A DNA stretch of 64,000 nucleotides from Streptomyces sp. R21 (GTDB lineage: Bacteria > Actinomycetota > Actinomycetes > Streptomycetales > Streptomycetaceae): NCBI RefSeq assembly GCF_041051975.1, contig NZ_CP163435.1, positions 4,898,001-4,962,000 of the forward strand. The letters are read 5' to 3'. Positions within the stretch are counted from its first letter, which is position 1; each line of letters begins with the position of its first letter. Under the pieces are notes generated by a model that saw only the letters and a list, made by a program, of their open reading frames with translations, did not search any database and was not told the DNA's origin. Of this stretch, positions 15,020 to 24,089 are shown one piece after another. The position numbers were made by a program, and so were the translations under genes.

Positions 15020-18000
15020 TCACGCCGGTACCAGCTGCCATTGCTGGTTGGCGCCGCCGCTGGATGTGTACTGCACGACCTTTGCGCCGTCGGTGGCGTC
15101 CCAGTTGTAGTCGTCCGCCGCAAGCCCGCTGTCGTGGCTGACGATGGTGAAGTACCCGTCGGCGTTGGGCCGCAGGTACCACTGCTGGTTGGTGCCGCCG
15201 CTGGGTGTCCACTGCTGAAGCTGGAGCCCGACGGTCGAGGAGTAGCCGTCGACGTCGAGCGCCTTGCCGCTGCTGACGTAGGTCAGCGTGTACGCGCCCC
15301 CGGGGGCGGTGTCGATGGTCCAGGCGCCGCCGTCCGACTTCTGGACGATCTTCGCGCCGTCCGCGGTCGACCCGCCGGCCACGGCGAGCGGCTTGCCGCT
15401 GTTGCGGTTGACGACGCGGTAGTTCGTGCCCGCCTTGGGTTGGCCTGTGATCTCGAAGCGGTCGACGGTGGCCCAGTCGTGCGTGGCGGCGGACCGTTGG
15501 GTACCGGTGACGCGCACCCGGATCGTGTGCGTGCCGGAGGCGAGCCGGGGGCTGCTCCACACCGCGACGTCGCCGGTGCGCGCCGCCGAGTACTCGTCGA
15601 CCAGCGCCTCGGTCCCGCCGTCGACGGAGACGCCCACGATGCCGTGGCTGGGCGCGGTCACGGCGTGCAGCGTGACGCCGGTGCCGACGAAGCTCAGCGT
15701 CGACGTGTCGCCCGTGGTGTCACTGTAGGAGTTCGTGCCGGCGTACGGACCGCTCTCGTCGCTCGCGTGACTCCAACTGCCGTTGTACGTCACCGCGGTG
15801 GCGGCGTCGTCCACATTGGTCGCCGGGTTGCCCAGGTTGAGGTACTCGACCGAGTCGGTGAACGTGGTGCTGCCCGACTTCGTGGTCGACAGCACCAGGT
15901 ACACGCGTGAACCACTGGCCGGCGTGGTGAACGAGATCGGCTGGGTGACCCGGGAGCCGAGCGGGATGGTGAGGGGTTCGCTTCCCGACGCGATGACCGT
16001 GCCGTCGGGCCGGTCGAGTCGCGCCGTCCAGTTGAGGCCGACGGAGGTGTTGCTGAAGTCGTCGTTGAAGACGGTGATGTTCCGGGTGACGGCCTTGTTG
16101 TAGGCGTACGTGTCCACCGCCGCCGGGAGCGGGAAGGTGCCGTCCTTGTCGGACTGGCCGGAGGCCGACCAGTAGGGCAGGTCGATCGCGGCGACCGGGT
16201 TGAACGCGGCCTGGATCCGCTGGATCTGCGGGTTGCTCCACGGGGCGGACAGGTTGTCCTCGCCGTAGACGGGGTGGCCGCCCTCCTCGGGGACGAAGTC
16301 GGTGCTCTTCACGCCGGGTACGAAACTCGCCCAGCCGGACAGCAGCGTGTAGGGGCGCAGGTCGCTGGCGTCCTTGGCGCGCTTGGCCGCCGTCGTGGTG
16401 GCGAACCACTCGAAGCCCTGCTTGGTGTTGGAGGCGTTCCAGACGTACTCGCCCTCACCGTCGGGCCGGCCGGTCAGGGAGGTGCGCGCCTCTCCGTACT
16501 TGCCGATGCCGTCGAGGTAGTGCGAGAAGACGGCGAAGTTGCCGTTCAGCATGTTGGGGTACGGGTTGGTGTTCCAGGCGGTGTCGACGCTGACCGGCCG
16601 GGTGCCGTCGTTGCCGTTCATCGCCGCGTACAGGTCCTTCTCGAAGGACTCGGAGTCGAAGCTGCTGAGGTCCGCCTCGTTGCTCTGGCTCCAGCGGATG
16701 ATCGCGGGGTGGTTGCGGTCACGCAGGGTCAACGCCTTGGCGTGGTTGACCATGTTGTCGTGCCCGGCGACGAAGTCCTGGCAGCTGCAGGTGCCACGGA
16801 TGGCGGTCTCGTCGATGACCATCAGGCCCATCTCGTCCGCCACGTCGAGCATGTACGGGCTGGCCGGCTCCTGGTGGATACGGACCACGTTGTAGTTGAG
16901 CCGCTGGTAGTTGTCGACCGCCTGCGGCCAGCCGCCGTTGCCCGTGGACGGCGGGAGGAAGCCGGGCAGGGTGTCATAGGCGTCGCCCTTGCCGCCGTTG
17001 TTGATCCGGTCGTAGTCGGCGCCCTGCAGGCTGTCACCGCGGAAGTTCACGCGGACGCCGTTGAGGTTGTAGTACTCGCCGTTCTGGGTGGTCTCCCGGA
17101 ACCCGAACCGGTAGGTGGCGTCGCTGGTGCGGCCGTCGTCGGTGGACGCGTGCACCGCCAGGTTGTGCAACTGGGCGCGATACCCGGCACGGTAGGGCAC
17201 GTTCGGCCACCAGTAGGAGGCCGAGCCGAGGTTCCACGCCACCGGGCCGACCGTCACCTTGGCGGTCGAGTGGGCGGCCACGGCGACCGTACGACTGGGC
17301 AGCGCGGGGTAGTTGAACGACCCGCCGTTGTCCGAGGCGAGCGAGCCGGTCAGCGTCACCGACCGCGAGCTGCCGGAGGTGTTCGTCACGGACACGTCAT
17401 AGGTGAGGGTCTTGTCGGCCACCGAGGTGCGCACGAACGTGTCGCTGACGTACACCGCCGGGTACACGCGCAGGAATGCCGAGCGGTAGATGCCCTGAGG
17501 GATCGCCTCTGACCAGTCGGCGGCGTCCGGAACCACGGTCTTGTTCGCGTTCGTCAGGGCGTAGCGGCCCTTCACGTTCACGCTGATCGTGTGGGTGGTG
17601 CCGGGGGCGGCGAAGGAGGATATGTCGAACTTCGACGACGTGAAGGAGGTGGTCTGGGTGGCGACCACCTGCCCGTCCACCGACAGCGTCGCCTGATGGT
17701 TCACCGCGCCGAACTCGATCCATACCGACTGCGGTTGCCCCGTGTCCGGCACGGTCACGGTGCGCGAGTACGTCGCCTCGTTCACGTCGGTGAAGCCCTG
17801 CTTGTACCAGCCGCCGCCGGGCACGGTGATCGACGTCGCCGCGCGGCCCTTCGGCGTGAAGCCCCATGTTCCGGCCAGGTCGACCGACCTGATCGCGGCG
17901 TTGCCCGCGGTTGACCCGTTGATGTCCGACGCCTTCGTGGCGGACGCCGGTACCGGTGCGGCGGAAGCCGGTGACGGCGCCGCCAGAACCGCGGCGAGCA

Positions 18001-18067
18001 GCGTCCCGACGGTGACAAACAACTGTGCAAAACGTCGCCGGTACGGCGGCGGTCTGTGCTGATACAT
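15020..18067 (-). CDS. secreted glycoside hydrolase family 2 enzyme with lectin module
   Basis: A 1015-residue secreted protein. ATG 18067 is preferred over GTG 18073 because gagagg sits 5 nt before it. After a signal peptide come the GH2 sugar-binding jelly roll (TWGFTPKGRAATSITVPGGG ... YSRTVTVP), an immunoglobulin-like domain and the TIM barrel (FRETTQNGEYYNLNGVRVNF ... VVRIHQEPASPYMLDVADEM). The acid/base Glu is in IIRWSQSNEADL. A CBM-like beta-sandwich follows (YNGSWSHASDESGPYAGTNS), and finally a ricin-type lectin domain with two NQQW motifs. Possible activities are beta-galactosidase, mannosidase or glucosaminidase type; I cannot choose. It diverges from the GH74 gene, with which it shares the lectin module type, suggesting coordinated xyloglucan or hemicellulose use. 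Confidence 0.88.
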   Translation of the reverse strand: MYQHRPPPYRRRFAQLFVTVGTLLAAVLAAPSPASAAPVPASATKASDINGSTAGNAAIRSVDLAGTWGFTPKGRAATSITVPGGGWYKQGFTDVNEATYSRTVTVPDTGQPQSVWIEFGAVNHQATLSVDGQVVATQTTSFTSSKFDISSFAAPGTTHTISVNVKGRYALTNANKTVVPDAADWSEAIPQGIYRSAFLRVYPAVYVSDTFVRTSVADKTLTYDVSVTNTSGSSRSVTLTGSLASDNGGSFNYPALPSRTVAVAAHSTAKVTVGPVAWNLGSASYWWPNVPYRAGYRAQLHNLAVHASTDDGRTSDATYRFGFRETTQNGEYYNLNGVRVNFRGDSLQGADYDRINNGGKGDAYDTLPGFLPPSTGNGGWPQAVDNYQRLNYNVVRIHQEPASPYMLDVADEMGLMVIDETAIRGTCSCQDFVAGHDNMVNHAKALTLRDRNHPAIIRWSQSNEADLSSFDSESFEKDLYAAMNGNDGTRPVSVDTAWNTNPYPNMLNGNFAVFSHYLDGIGKYGEARTSLTGRPDGEGEYVWNASNTKQGFEWFATTTAAKRAKDASDLRPYTLLSGWASFVPGVKSTDFVPEEGGHPVYGEDNLSAPWSNPQIQRIQAAFNPVAAIDLPYWSASGQSDKDGTFPLPAAVDTYAYNKAVTRNITVFNDDFSNTSVGLNWTARLDRPDGTVIASGSEPLTIPLGSRVTQPISFTTPASGSRVYLVLSTTKSGSTTFTDSVEYLNLGNPATNVDDAATAVTYNGSWSHASDESGPYAGTNSYSDTTGDTSTLSFVGTGVTLHAVTAPSHGIVGVSVDGGTEALVDEYSAARTGDVAVWSSPRLASGTHTIRVRVTGTQRSAATHDWATVDRFEITGQPKAGTNYRVVNRNSGKPLAVAGGSTADGAKIVQKSDGGAWTIDTAPGGAYTLTYVSSGKALDVDGYSSTVGLQLQQWTPSGGTNQQWYLRPNADGYFTIVSHDSGLAADDYNWDATDGAKVVQYTSSGGANQQWQLVPA

Positions 18068-18822
18068 GATCACCTCTCGGTGTTCGGATTCGGAAGACGT
18101 GCCGACACCGGCAGTTCACGTCGCCGCACAGGGCGCCCCTTACGGAGTGTCGTCACACTGCGTTCACGTGCTTGAGGAGACGGTGCCCACGGGGAGGAAA
18201 TCGGCCCACGCGTGATCACCTACGCCTTTCACAGTCGTCAACCCGGTCGCCGCACCCGGCGCCCTCGGCTTGTGAAGCAGTGGCGATCCCCTCAAGGACA
18301 CGCGGACCCCTGTCTTGATGCGTCACGGAGATGTCCGGCCTGTAAAAAGACAGAGACATGGGGTGTATATATAAAGCGCATCGGGGGCGTTGTCCATGCT
18401 TCGGGCAACAGAGATCGCTACACGGGGGAACTTACCTGCGGTTACAGGAAGTTGAGGTGAACGTGCGATGATGCAATCGCACTCCACCTCCCCCAAGTCA
18501 TGGGATGTATTGCTGCACCGCCGCCGCCTGGATGCACCGCTCCCGAGGACGCAACCTGAGCGGACGGGGCAACACCGGCCGTTCGGCGGCCGAGACCCGT
18601 ACCGCGTTGCGCAAATCCACGTGCGCAACGCGGCGCACAGGTGCGGCCGCCGCGCCGCCTCATCGCCGGGCGCCCACCGCGCCACGAAGTGACCTCAGAA
18701 AAAGATCTCGGCGCGTGGCAACCCTTTGAGGGACCTGTGACCACAAGGAGTTCGGATCCGGTCCTTCCAGTGCCGGGATTCGCCCTTCCTCTGGTGCACG
18801 GCATGCAAGGAGAACACCCCCC
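18068..18822. promoter_or_regulatory. 755-bp divergent regulatory region between GH2 and GH74 genes
   Basis: There is no convincing coding frame. Notable elements are an AT-rich tatatata block at 18364-18372; a 7-bp inverted repeat gtgcgat/atcgcac around gatgca (18463-18482), itself flanked by gaggtg and cacctc; and a strong 12-bp inverted repeat at 18602-18633. Both palindromes are candidate operators for regulated expression of the divergent polysaccharide genes. The GH74 start has aaggag 11 nt upstream of its ATG. Confidence 0.6.
18602..18633. repeat. 12-bp perfect inverted repeat, candidate operator
   Basis: Arms ccgcgttgcgca (18602-18613) and tgcgcaacgcgg (18622-18633) are separated by 8 nt. 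The repeat lies about 190 bp upstream of the GH74 start. No T-run follows, so a protein-binding site is more likely than a terminator. Confidence 0.75.
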
Positions 18823-21483
18823 ATGAAAGACCCCACGAACGGCGGGCGCCGCGGGCGGCACCGCCGTCGCTGGACCGCCACCGGTCTCCTCCTCGGCGTG
18901 CCCGCGGTCGTCCTGCCGTATCTCGCGTTCGTGCAGGAGGACTCGCAGGCCGCGACGGTCGATGCCGGTGCCTACTACGAGCTGGTTTCCGTGCGCAGCG
19001 GCAAGGTGCTGGACGTCAACGGCTTCTCCACCGCCGACGGCACCCGCATCCAGCAGTGGACCGACCAGAACAGCGCCAACCAGCAGTGGAGGCTGAAGCC
19101 CGCCGGGGACGGCTACTACGAGCTGGTCAACCGCAACAGCGGCAAAGTGCTGGGGATAGCAGGTGATTCGACCGCCCAGGCAGCCGCCGCCGAGCAGCAG
19201 ACCGACAGCTCCGCCACCTCCCAGGAGTGGCGGATCGACGAGGTGAGCGGTTCCGACGCCGTCACCTTCACGTCCCGCAGGAGCGGTCAGGTCCTGGACG
19301 TCCTGGGAGGCTCCACGGCCGAGGGCGCGGCAGTCGTCCAGTATCCCGGCAAGGGCGGCACCAACCAGCAGTGGAAGCTGGTGAAGGCGGCCGAGACCCA
19401 GGCATCCGGGGACGGCAAGGCGCAGACCACGGCCTCGGCCGGACCGTACGCCTGGAAGAACGCCCAGGTGGTGGGCGGCGGTTACGTCGACGGGCTGGTG
19501 TTCAACCAGCGTGAGAAGGGCCTGCTGTACGCGCGCACCGACATGGGCGGCGCCTACCGCTGGGACACCGGGGCCGAGCAGTGGATCCCGCTGACCGACC
19601 GGTTCGGCGAGAAGGACTGGAACCTGCTGGGCATCGACTCGCTGGCCACCGACCCCGTCGACCCCGACCGGCTCTACATCGGGGCGGGCACCTACACCAA
19701 CGACTGGGCGGGCAACGCCGAGTTGCTGCGCTCCACGGACCGGGGCCGCACCTTCAAGCGCACCGCTCTGCCGTTCAAACTGGGCGGCAACGAGGACGGC
19801 CGCGGGGCGGGCGAACGGCTCGTGATCGACCCCGCGCACCACGACACCCTGCTGCTGGGCACCAGGAAGAACGGCCTGTGGCGCAGCACCGACTACGGCG
19901 TGACATGGAGCCAGGTCTCCTCGTTCCCGGTCAAGGACGGGGCGAGCAGCGGCGCGGGCATCTCCTTCGTGACGTACGGCCCGGCCGGCAGCAGGACGAT
20001 CTACGTCGGTGTCGCCGACAAGTCGACCTCCCTCTACCGCTCCACCGACGGCGGAAGCACCTGGCAGGCCGTCTCCGGGCAGCCCACCGGCCAGATGCCG
20101 CAGCATGGCGTGCTCTCCGGTGACGGCTCGCTGTACCTGACGTACACCAACGCCGTCGGACCCAACGGCGTGACCGCGGGCTCGGTGTGGAAGTACACGC
20201 CGACCGGCGGAGCGTGGAAGAACGTCTCGCCGTCCCAGGGCAGTTACGGGTTCTCCGGTCTGGCCGTCGACCCGCAGCACCCGTCGACGGTGATGGTCAC
20301 GACCCTCGACCGCTGGTGGCCCCAGGACGAGCTCTACCGGAGCACCGACGGCGGCGCGAACTGGAAGGCACTGGCCGACAAGTCGGTGCGGGACGCCTCC
20401 GCCGCTCCTTACGTCGGTACCGGCATCGGGCACTGGATGACCGCCCTGGCCATCGATCCCTTCGCCTCCGGGCACGTGCTGTACGGCACCGGCAGCGGCA
20501 TCTGGGGCAGCAAGGACGCCAATGCCTCCGACGGCGGCGGCACCAGTCACTGGACCGTGGCGGCCCGAGGGCTGGAGGAGACCGCGGTGCAGGACGCGGT
20601 CGCCCCGCCCGGCGGTGCCACCGTCATCTCCTCCATGGGTGACCTGGGCGGTTTCCGCTACAGCTCCTCCACCTCCCTGACCAAGGTGCCCGCCGGGCGG
20701 CTGAAGAACCCGATGATGGTCACCAGCACCGACATCGATTTCGCCCAGTCCAAGCCCTCGATGATGGTCCGCGTCGGCCGTGGCGCCGAGCAGGACGGCG
20801 CCTACTCCACCGATGGCGGCAGCAGTTGGAACGGCTTCAAGTCGGAGCCGGTGGGCAGCGCCGACAGCGGCCATGTCGCGCTCACGGCGGACGGCTCCGC
20901 CATCGTCTGGACCGAGGAAGGCCAGGCCCCGTACCGCTCGACCGACAAGGGGACGACCTGGTCGCGGGTCGGCGGCCTGGGCACCGGCGCGGTTGTCGTC
21001 GCCGACCGCTCCTCGGCCAGGACCTTCTACTCGCTGGCCGGCGGCACCCTCTACGCCAGCACCGACGGCGGCGCGAGCTTCACCGCCCGCGCCACCAACC
21101 TGCCCACCGGCAAGCTCACGGCCGTCCCCGGCATCGCCGGGGACCTGTGGATCGCCGACGCCGGCAAGGGGCTGCTGCACTCCACCGACGGCGGCCACGC
21201 CTTCACCACGCTCACCACGGTGAAGTCCGCCTCCGCGCTGGGCTTCGGCAAGGCCGCGCCGGGCGCCTCCTACCAGGCCCTGTACCTGATCGGCACCGTC
21301 AAGAACGTCACCGGAGTCTTCCGCTCCACCGACAAGGGCGCCACCTGGCTCCGCGTCAACGACGACGCCCACCAGTGGGGCAGCATCGGCGGCACCGGCG
21401 TCGTCACCGGCGACCCCGACACCTACGGCCGCGTCTACGTCGGCACCAACGGACGCGGGCTCCAGTACGGCGACCCGTCCTGA
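18823..21483 (+). CDS. GH74 xyloglucanase with N-terminal ricin-type lectin domain
   Basis: An 886-residue secreted enzyme starting at ATG 18823. The N-terminus is basic with a hydrophobic stretch (GLLLGVPAVVLPYLAFV). Residues 50-190 form a ricin-type lectin module with ANQQW, SQEW and NQQW repeats. The GH74 double beta-propeller starts at about residue 210 (YAWKNAQVVGGGYVDGLVFN, then YARTDMGGAYRWD). At least nine Asp-box turns (STDRGRTF, STDYGVTW, STDGGSTW, STDGGANW, STDGGSSW, STDKGTTW, STDGGASF, STDGGHAF, STDKGATW) are spread through both propellers. GH74 enzymes cut the xyloglucan backbone, usually endo-acting, with two catalytic Asp residues. The lectin module at the N-terminus, rather than a C-terminal CBM2, is less common. 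Confidence 0.94.
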   Translation: MKDPTNGGRRGRHRRRWTATGLLLGVPAVVLPYLAFVQEDSQAATVDAGAYYELVSVRSGKVLDVNGFSTADGTRIQQWTDQNSANQQWRLKPAGDGYYELVNRNSGKVLGIAGDSTAQAAAAEQQTDSSATSQEWRIDEVSGSDAVTFTSRRSGQVLDVLGGSTAEGAAVVQYPGKGGTNQQWKLVKAAETQASGDGKAQTTASAGPYAWKNAQVVGGGYVDGLVFNQREKGLLYARTDMGGAYRWDTGAEQWIPLTDRFGEKDWNLLGIDSLATDPVDPDRLYIGAGTYTNDWAGNAELLRSTDRGRTFKRTALPFKLGGNEDGRGAGERLVIDPAHHDTLLLGTRKNGLWRSTDYGVTWSQVSSFPVKDGASSGAGISFVTYGPAGSRTIYVGVADKSTSLYRSTDGGSTWQAVSGQPTGQMPQHGVLSGDGSLYLTYTNAVGPNGVTAGSVWKYTPTGGAWKNVSPSQGSYGFSGLAVDPQHPSTVMVTTLDRWWPQDELYRSTDGGANWKALADKSVRDASAAPYVGTGIGHWMTALAIDPFASGHVLYGTGSGIWGSKDANASDGGGTSHWTVAARGLEETAVQDAVAPPGGATVISSMGDLGGFRYSSSTSLTKVPAGRLKNPMMVTSTDIDFAQSKPSMMVRVGRGAEQDGAYSTDGGSSWNGFKSEPVGSADSGHVALTADGSAIVWTEEGQAPYRSTDKGTTWSRVGGLGTGAVVVADRSSARTFYSLAGGTLYASTDGGASFTARATNLPTGKLTAVPGIAGDLWIADAGKGLLHSTDGGHAFTTLTTVKSASALGFGKAAPGASYQALYLIGTVKNVTGVFRSTDKGATWLRVNDDAHQWGSIGGTGVVTGDPDTYGRVYVGTNGRGLQYGDPS

Positions 21484-21504
21484 CGTCCTGACTTCAGCAC
21501 CCGA

Positions 21505-21538
21505 GCGGGGCCACAGGCACAACTGCCGGTGGCCCCGC
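21505..21538. terminator. hairpin terminator between convergent GH74 and LysR genes
   Basis: A perfect 10-bp stem, gcggggccac / gtggccccgc, with a 14-nt loop. It can serve both converging transcripts. Confidence 0.75.
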
Positions 21539-21583
21539 CCTCGTTGAGGCCGTCGGCGTCCGGCTGGGGCCAGCCACGGGCGT

Positions 21584-22534
21584 CTAGGAGACCGCGAGTT
21601 TCGGATGGTCGGTGTCGGGGAGCCAGTCGCGCCGCGGCTCGTACTCCAGCCAGCGCCGGGTGCGGCCGGCTTCGGTGAAGCCGCGCAGCAAGGTGTCGAG
21701 CAGCGGGTGGCGGGACGACTCCCGCCAGGCCAGCGACCACGCGTACAGCGGTGTCGGCTCGACGAGCGGAACGCAGCGCAGGCCCATGTGGTCCGGCAGC
21801 GGCGCGTCGGCGGGGAAGACGGTGAAGCCCTCGGGGTCGGTGCGCAGGTGCTGGGCGAGGTGGTCCAGGCCCAGATTGGGGCCGTCGTGCCGCCGCGTGA
21901 TCCGGAATTCGTCGGCGAAGCGGCGCATGAAGTCCAGGCGGTCCAGTTCGGCCGGGCACCACAGGACGCTGCCCTGCAGGTCGGCCGGGCGCAGTGCGTC
22001 GGCGCCCGCCAACGGGTGGGACGGGCCGACCACCGCGTCGACGGGTTCCAGCCGCACCAGACGCTGGGTGAGTCCCGCGTCCTGGCCGTCGGGCAGCGGG
22101 TGCACCCGGCCGAACCCCAGGTCCGTGTCACCGCGCAGCAGCGCCTGCGCGACCGACGGCCAGTCACGTCCCGGGCCCGGCTGACACCGCACCGCGCCGA
22201 GCGCCGCCACCGCCTCGGCGACCGTGCGCATCGGCGCGTAGAGATGACCCCAGGTGTCGATCCGTACGACCGGTCCGGCGCCCGTCACCGCCGCGACCGC
22301 CCGTTCGCCCGCCGCGAGCGCCTCGCACGCGGCCGGCAGGAACCGCTCCCCCGCCTCGCTCAGCCGGATGCCGCCCCGGCGCTCGAACAATCGCACGCCC
22401 AGCAGCTCCTCCAGTCGCGCGATGCGTTTGGACAGTGCCTGCTGACTGGTGTTCAGCTCCTCGGCGGCCCGCCCGAAGTGCAGTGTCCCTGCGGTCGCGG
22501 CAAAGGCGCGGACCAGGGCGAGGTCGAGGTCCAT
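21584..22534 (-). CDS. LysR-family transcriptional regulator
   Basis: A 316-residue LysR protein from ATG 22534, preceded by aaggt; an upstream ATG at 22561 is in frame but less likely. Residues 1-60 are the winged HTH (MDLDLALVRAFAATAGTLHF, GRAAEELNTSQQALSKRIARLEELLGVRLFER). Residues 90-290 are the inducer-binding domain. It diverges from the oxidoreductase gene at 22672, its most probable target. A 7-bp inverted repeat (22550-22568) just in front of its own start is the likely binding site, as LysR regulators usually control a divergent gene and themselves. Confidence 0.9.
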   Translation of the reverse strand: MDLDLALVRAFAATAGTLHFGRAAEELNTSQQALSKRIARLEELLGVRLFERRGGIRLSEAGERFLPAACEALAAGERAVAAVTGAGPVVRIDTWGHLYAPMRTVAEAVAALGAVRCQPGPGRDWPSVAQALLRGDTDLGFGRVHPLPDGQDAGLTQRLVRLEPVDAVVGPSHPLAGADALRPADLQGSVLWCPAELDRLDFMRRFADEFRITRRHDGPNLGLDHLAQHLRTDPEGFTVFPADAPLPDHMGLRCVPLVEPTPLYAWSLAWRESSRHPLLDTLLRGFTEAGRTRRWLEYEPRRDWLPDTDHPKLAVS

Positions 22535-22549
22535 GCCGCTGACCTTATG

Positions 22550-22568
22550 CGACAACGCCAAGTTGTCG
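22550..22568. promoter_or_regulatory. candidate LysR operator
   Basis: A 7-bp inverted repeat, cgacaac / gttgtcg, separated by gccaa, in the 137-bp space between the divergent LysR and oxidoreductase genes. Position and symmetry fit a LysR recognition site. Confidence 0.55.
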
Positions 22569-22671
22569 GCCAGGAGGCTTTGTTGTTGGCCGGGCCGCCG
22601 CTCCGGATCGTCAGATGGTTCCAGAGGCCGGCACGGACATACGGCCCCAGGCCTGCGAGGGGATGACCACG

Positions 22672-23592
22672 ATGAAAGCCTTCATACCGACAGGGGATCC
22701 CGCCGAGCCCGTCGTGCTCGCGGATGTCGCGGAACCGACACCGCGCCCCCACGAGGCGCTGGTGAAGGTCGAGGCGTTCTCGGTCAACCGGGGCGAGACG
22801 TTCAAGCTGGAGAAGCCCGCCCCCGGCGAGCGCCCGGGCAAGGACGTCGCGGGCCTGGTGGTACAGCCGGCCGCCGACGGCAGCGGACCGTCCGGGATCA
22901 CCCGGGTCGTCGGCCACCCCATGGCGGGCGGCTGGGCGGAGTACGTGGCGGTGCCGACCGACGCGCTCGCCGAGCTGCCGGACAGCGTCTCGATGCACCA
23001 AGGCGCGGCGCTGCCGCTGGCCGGGCTCACCGCGCTGCGGCTGCTGCGCGCCGCCGGACCGGTGCTGGGGCGGCGGGTCCTGCTGACCGGTGCCTCCGGA
23101 GGCGTGGGCCACTTCGTCACCGAACTCGCGGCCGCCGCCGGGGCCCAGGTCACCGCCGTGACCAGGGACGCCGAACGGGGCGCCCGGCTCACCGAACTGG
23201 GCGCCGCCGAGATCGTCCACGACGTCGCCGACGCCCGGGGCCCGTACGACATCGTGCTGGAGTCGACCGGCGGACGGACCCTTCCGCTCGCGCTCGACCG
23301 GCTCGCCGGGCGCGGCACGCTCATCTGGTTCGGGCAGGCCAGCCGCACCCCGGTGACGCTCGACTTCTTCGCCTTCTTCGACGGGCCCGAGTCGGCCGCC
23401 ATCCGCCACTTCCACTACCTCGACGACGACTCCCGCCTCGACGACGACCTGGCGGCACTCGTCCGGCTGACCGCCGAAGGCCGCCTGCACCCCGAGATCG
23501 GGCGCGTCACGGACTGGGCCGACACCGCGACCGCCCTCACCGACCTGCGCGAGCGCCGCATCCGCGGCAAGGCCGTCCTCACCCTCTCCTGA
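22672..23592 (+). CDS. zinc-type alcohol dehydrogenase-like / quinone oxidoreductase (MDR)
   Basis: A 306-residue medium-chain dehydrogenase/reductase. ATG 22672 has gagggg at 9 nt, so it is preferred over in-frame ATG 22663. The N-terminal GroES-like domain shows PRPHEALVKVEAFSVNRGET; the Rossmann domain has RRVLLTGASGGVGHFVTELA (NADPH-binding AxxGxxG type). The structural and catalytic zinc cysteines are absent, so it is quinone-reductase-like. It forms a probable unit with the SnoaL-like gene 56 nt downstream and is divergent from a LysR regulator. The substrate is unknown. Confidence 0.88.
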   Translation: MKAFIPTGDPAEPVVLADVAEPTPRPHEALVKVEAFSVNRGETFKLEKPAPGERPGKDVAGLVVQPAADGSGPSGITRVVGHPMAGGWAEYVAVPTDALAELPDSVSMHQGAALPLAGLTALRLLRAAGPVLGRRVLLTGASGGVGHFVTELAAAAGAQVTAVTRDAERGARLTELGAAEIVHDVADARGPYDIVLESTGGRTLPLALDRLAGRGTLIWFGQASRTPVTLDFFAFFDGPESAAIRHFHYLDDDSRLDDDLAALVRLTAEGRLHPEIGRVTDWADTATALTDLRERRIRGKAVLTLS

Positions 23593-23648
23593 ACCACGAC
23601 TGACGACGGCTGATCACGACTGACCACGACCGAAGGAGCACGACCACC

Positions 23649-24089
23649 ATGACCACCACCACCGACCCCAGGGCCGTAGTCATCCGCTACGTGGAAGCCG
23701 TCCGCGACGGCGCCGCCGACGTCATCCAGGACAGCTTCTGCGAGGACGCGACCTGGCACTACCCGGGCGACCTGCCCGTCTCCAAGGTGTGGAACGGCCG
23801 CGACGAGATCATCAACGAGTTCCTCGGCAATATGGGCCTGGTCTTCGTCCCCGGCACCGTGCAGATCGAGCTGGTCAGCACGATCGCCGAGGGCGACCGC
23901 GTGGTGGCCGAATGGACCTCGAAGGCCAGGACCGTCCACGGCGGCACCTACGACAACCGCTGCATCGGCATCTACACGGTGCGCGACGGCCGGATCGCCT
24001 CCGTCGTCGAATACGCCGACACCCGGCATGTGGCCGCGACGCTCTTCCCCGGCCTTCACGCGGAGCCGGTGGCGGGCTCGGTGGCGTAA
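23649..24089 (+). CDS. SnoaL-like / NTF2-fold protein
   Basis: A 146-residue protein starting at ATG 23649 after gaaggagcacg. It shows the NTF2-like cone fold pattern of SnoaL-type small enzymes: VIRYVEAVRDGAADVIQDSF, then DATWHYPGD, GRDEIINEFLG, VVAEWTSKARTVHGGTYDN and YADTRHVAATLF. Members act as isomerases, hydrolases or cyclases on small molecules, often beside oxidoreductases as here. Its 3' end overlaps the convergent cupin gene by 34 nt. Confidence 0.85.
   Translation: MTTTTDPRAVVIRYVEAVRDGAADVIQDSFCEDATWHYPGDLPVSKVWNGRDEIINEFLGNMGLVFVPGTVQIELVSTIAEGDRVVAEWTSKARTVHGGTYDNRCIGIYTVRDGRIASVVEYADTRHVAATLFPGLHAEPVAGSVA

Noticed and set aside
14015..15910. 631-codon plus-strand frame
   Set aside because: It overlaps the CE4 gene out of frame and the GH2 gene in antisense; low-complexity protein with no motif.
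18442..22167. 1241-codon open frame on the minus strand
   Set aside because: It runs opposite the GH74 gene and part of a LysR gene. Composition is Gly/Val/Ala/Arg-rich with no domains; it is an antisense shadow caused by high GC at third positions.
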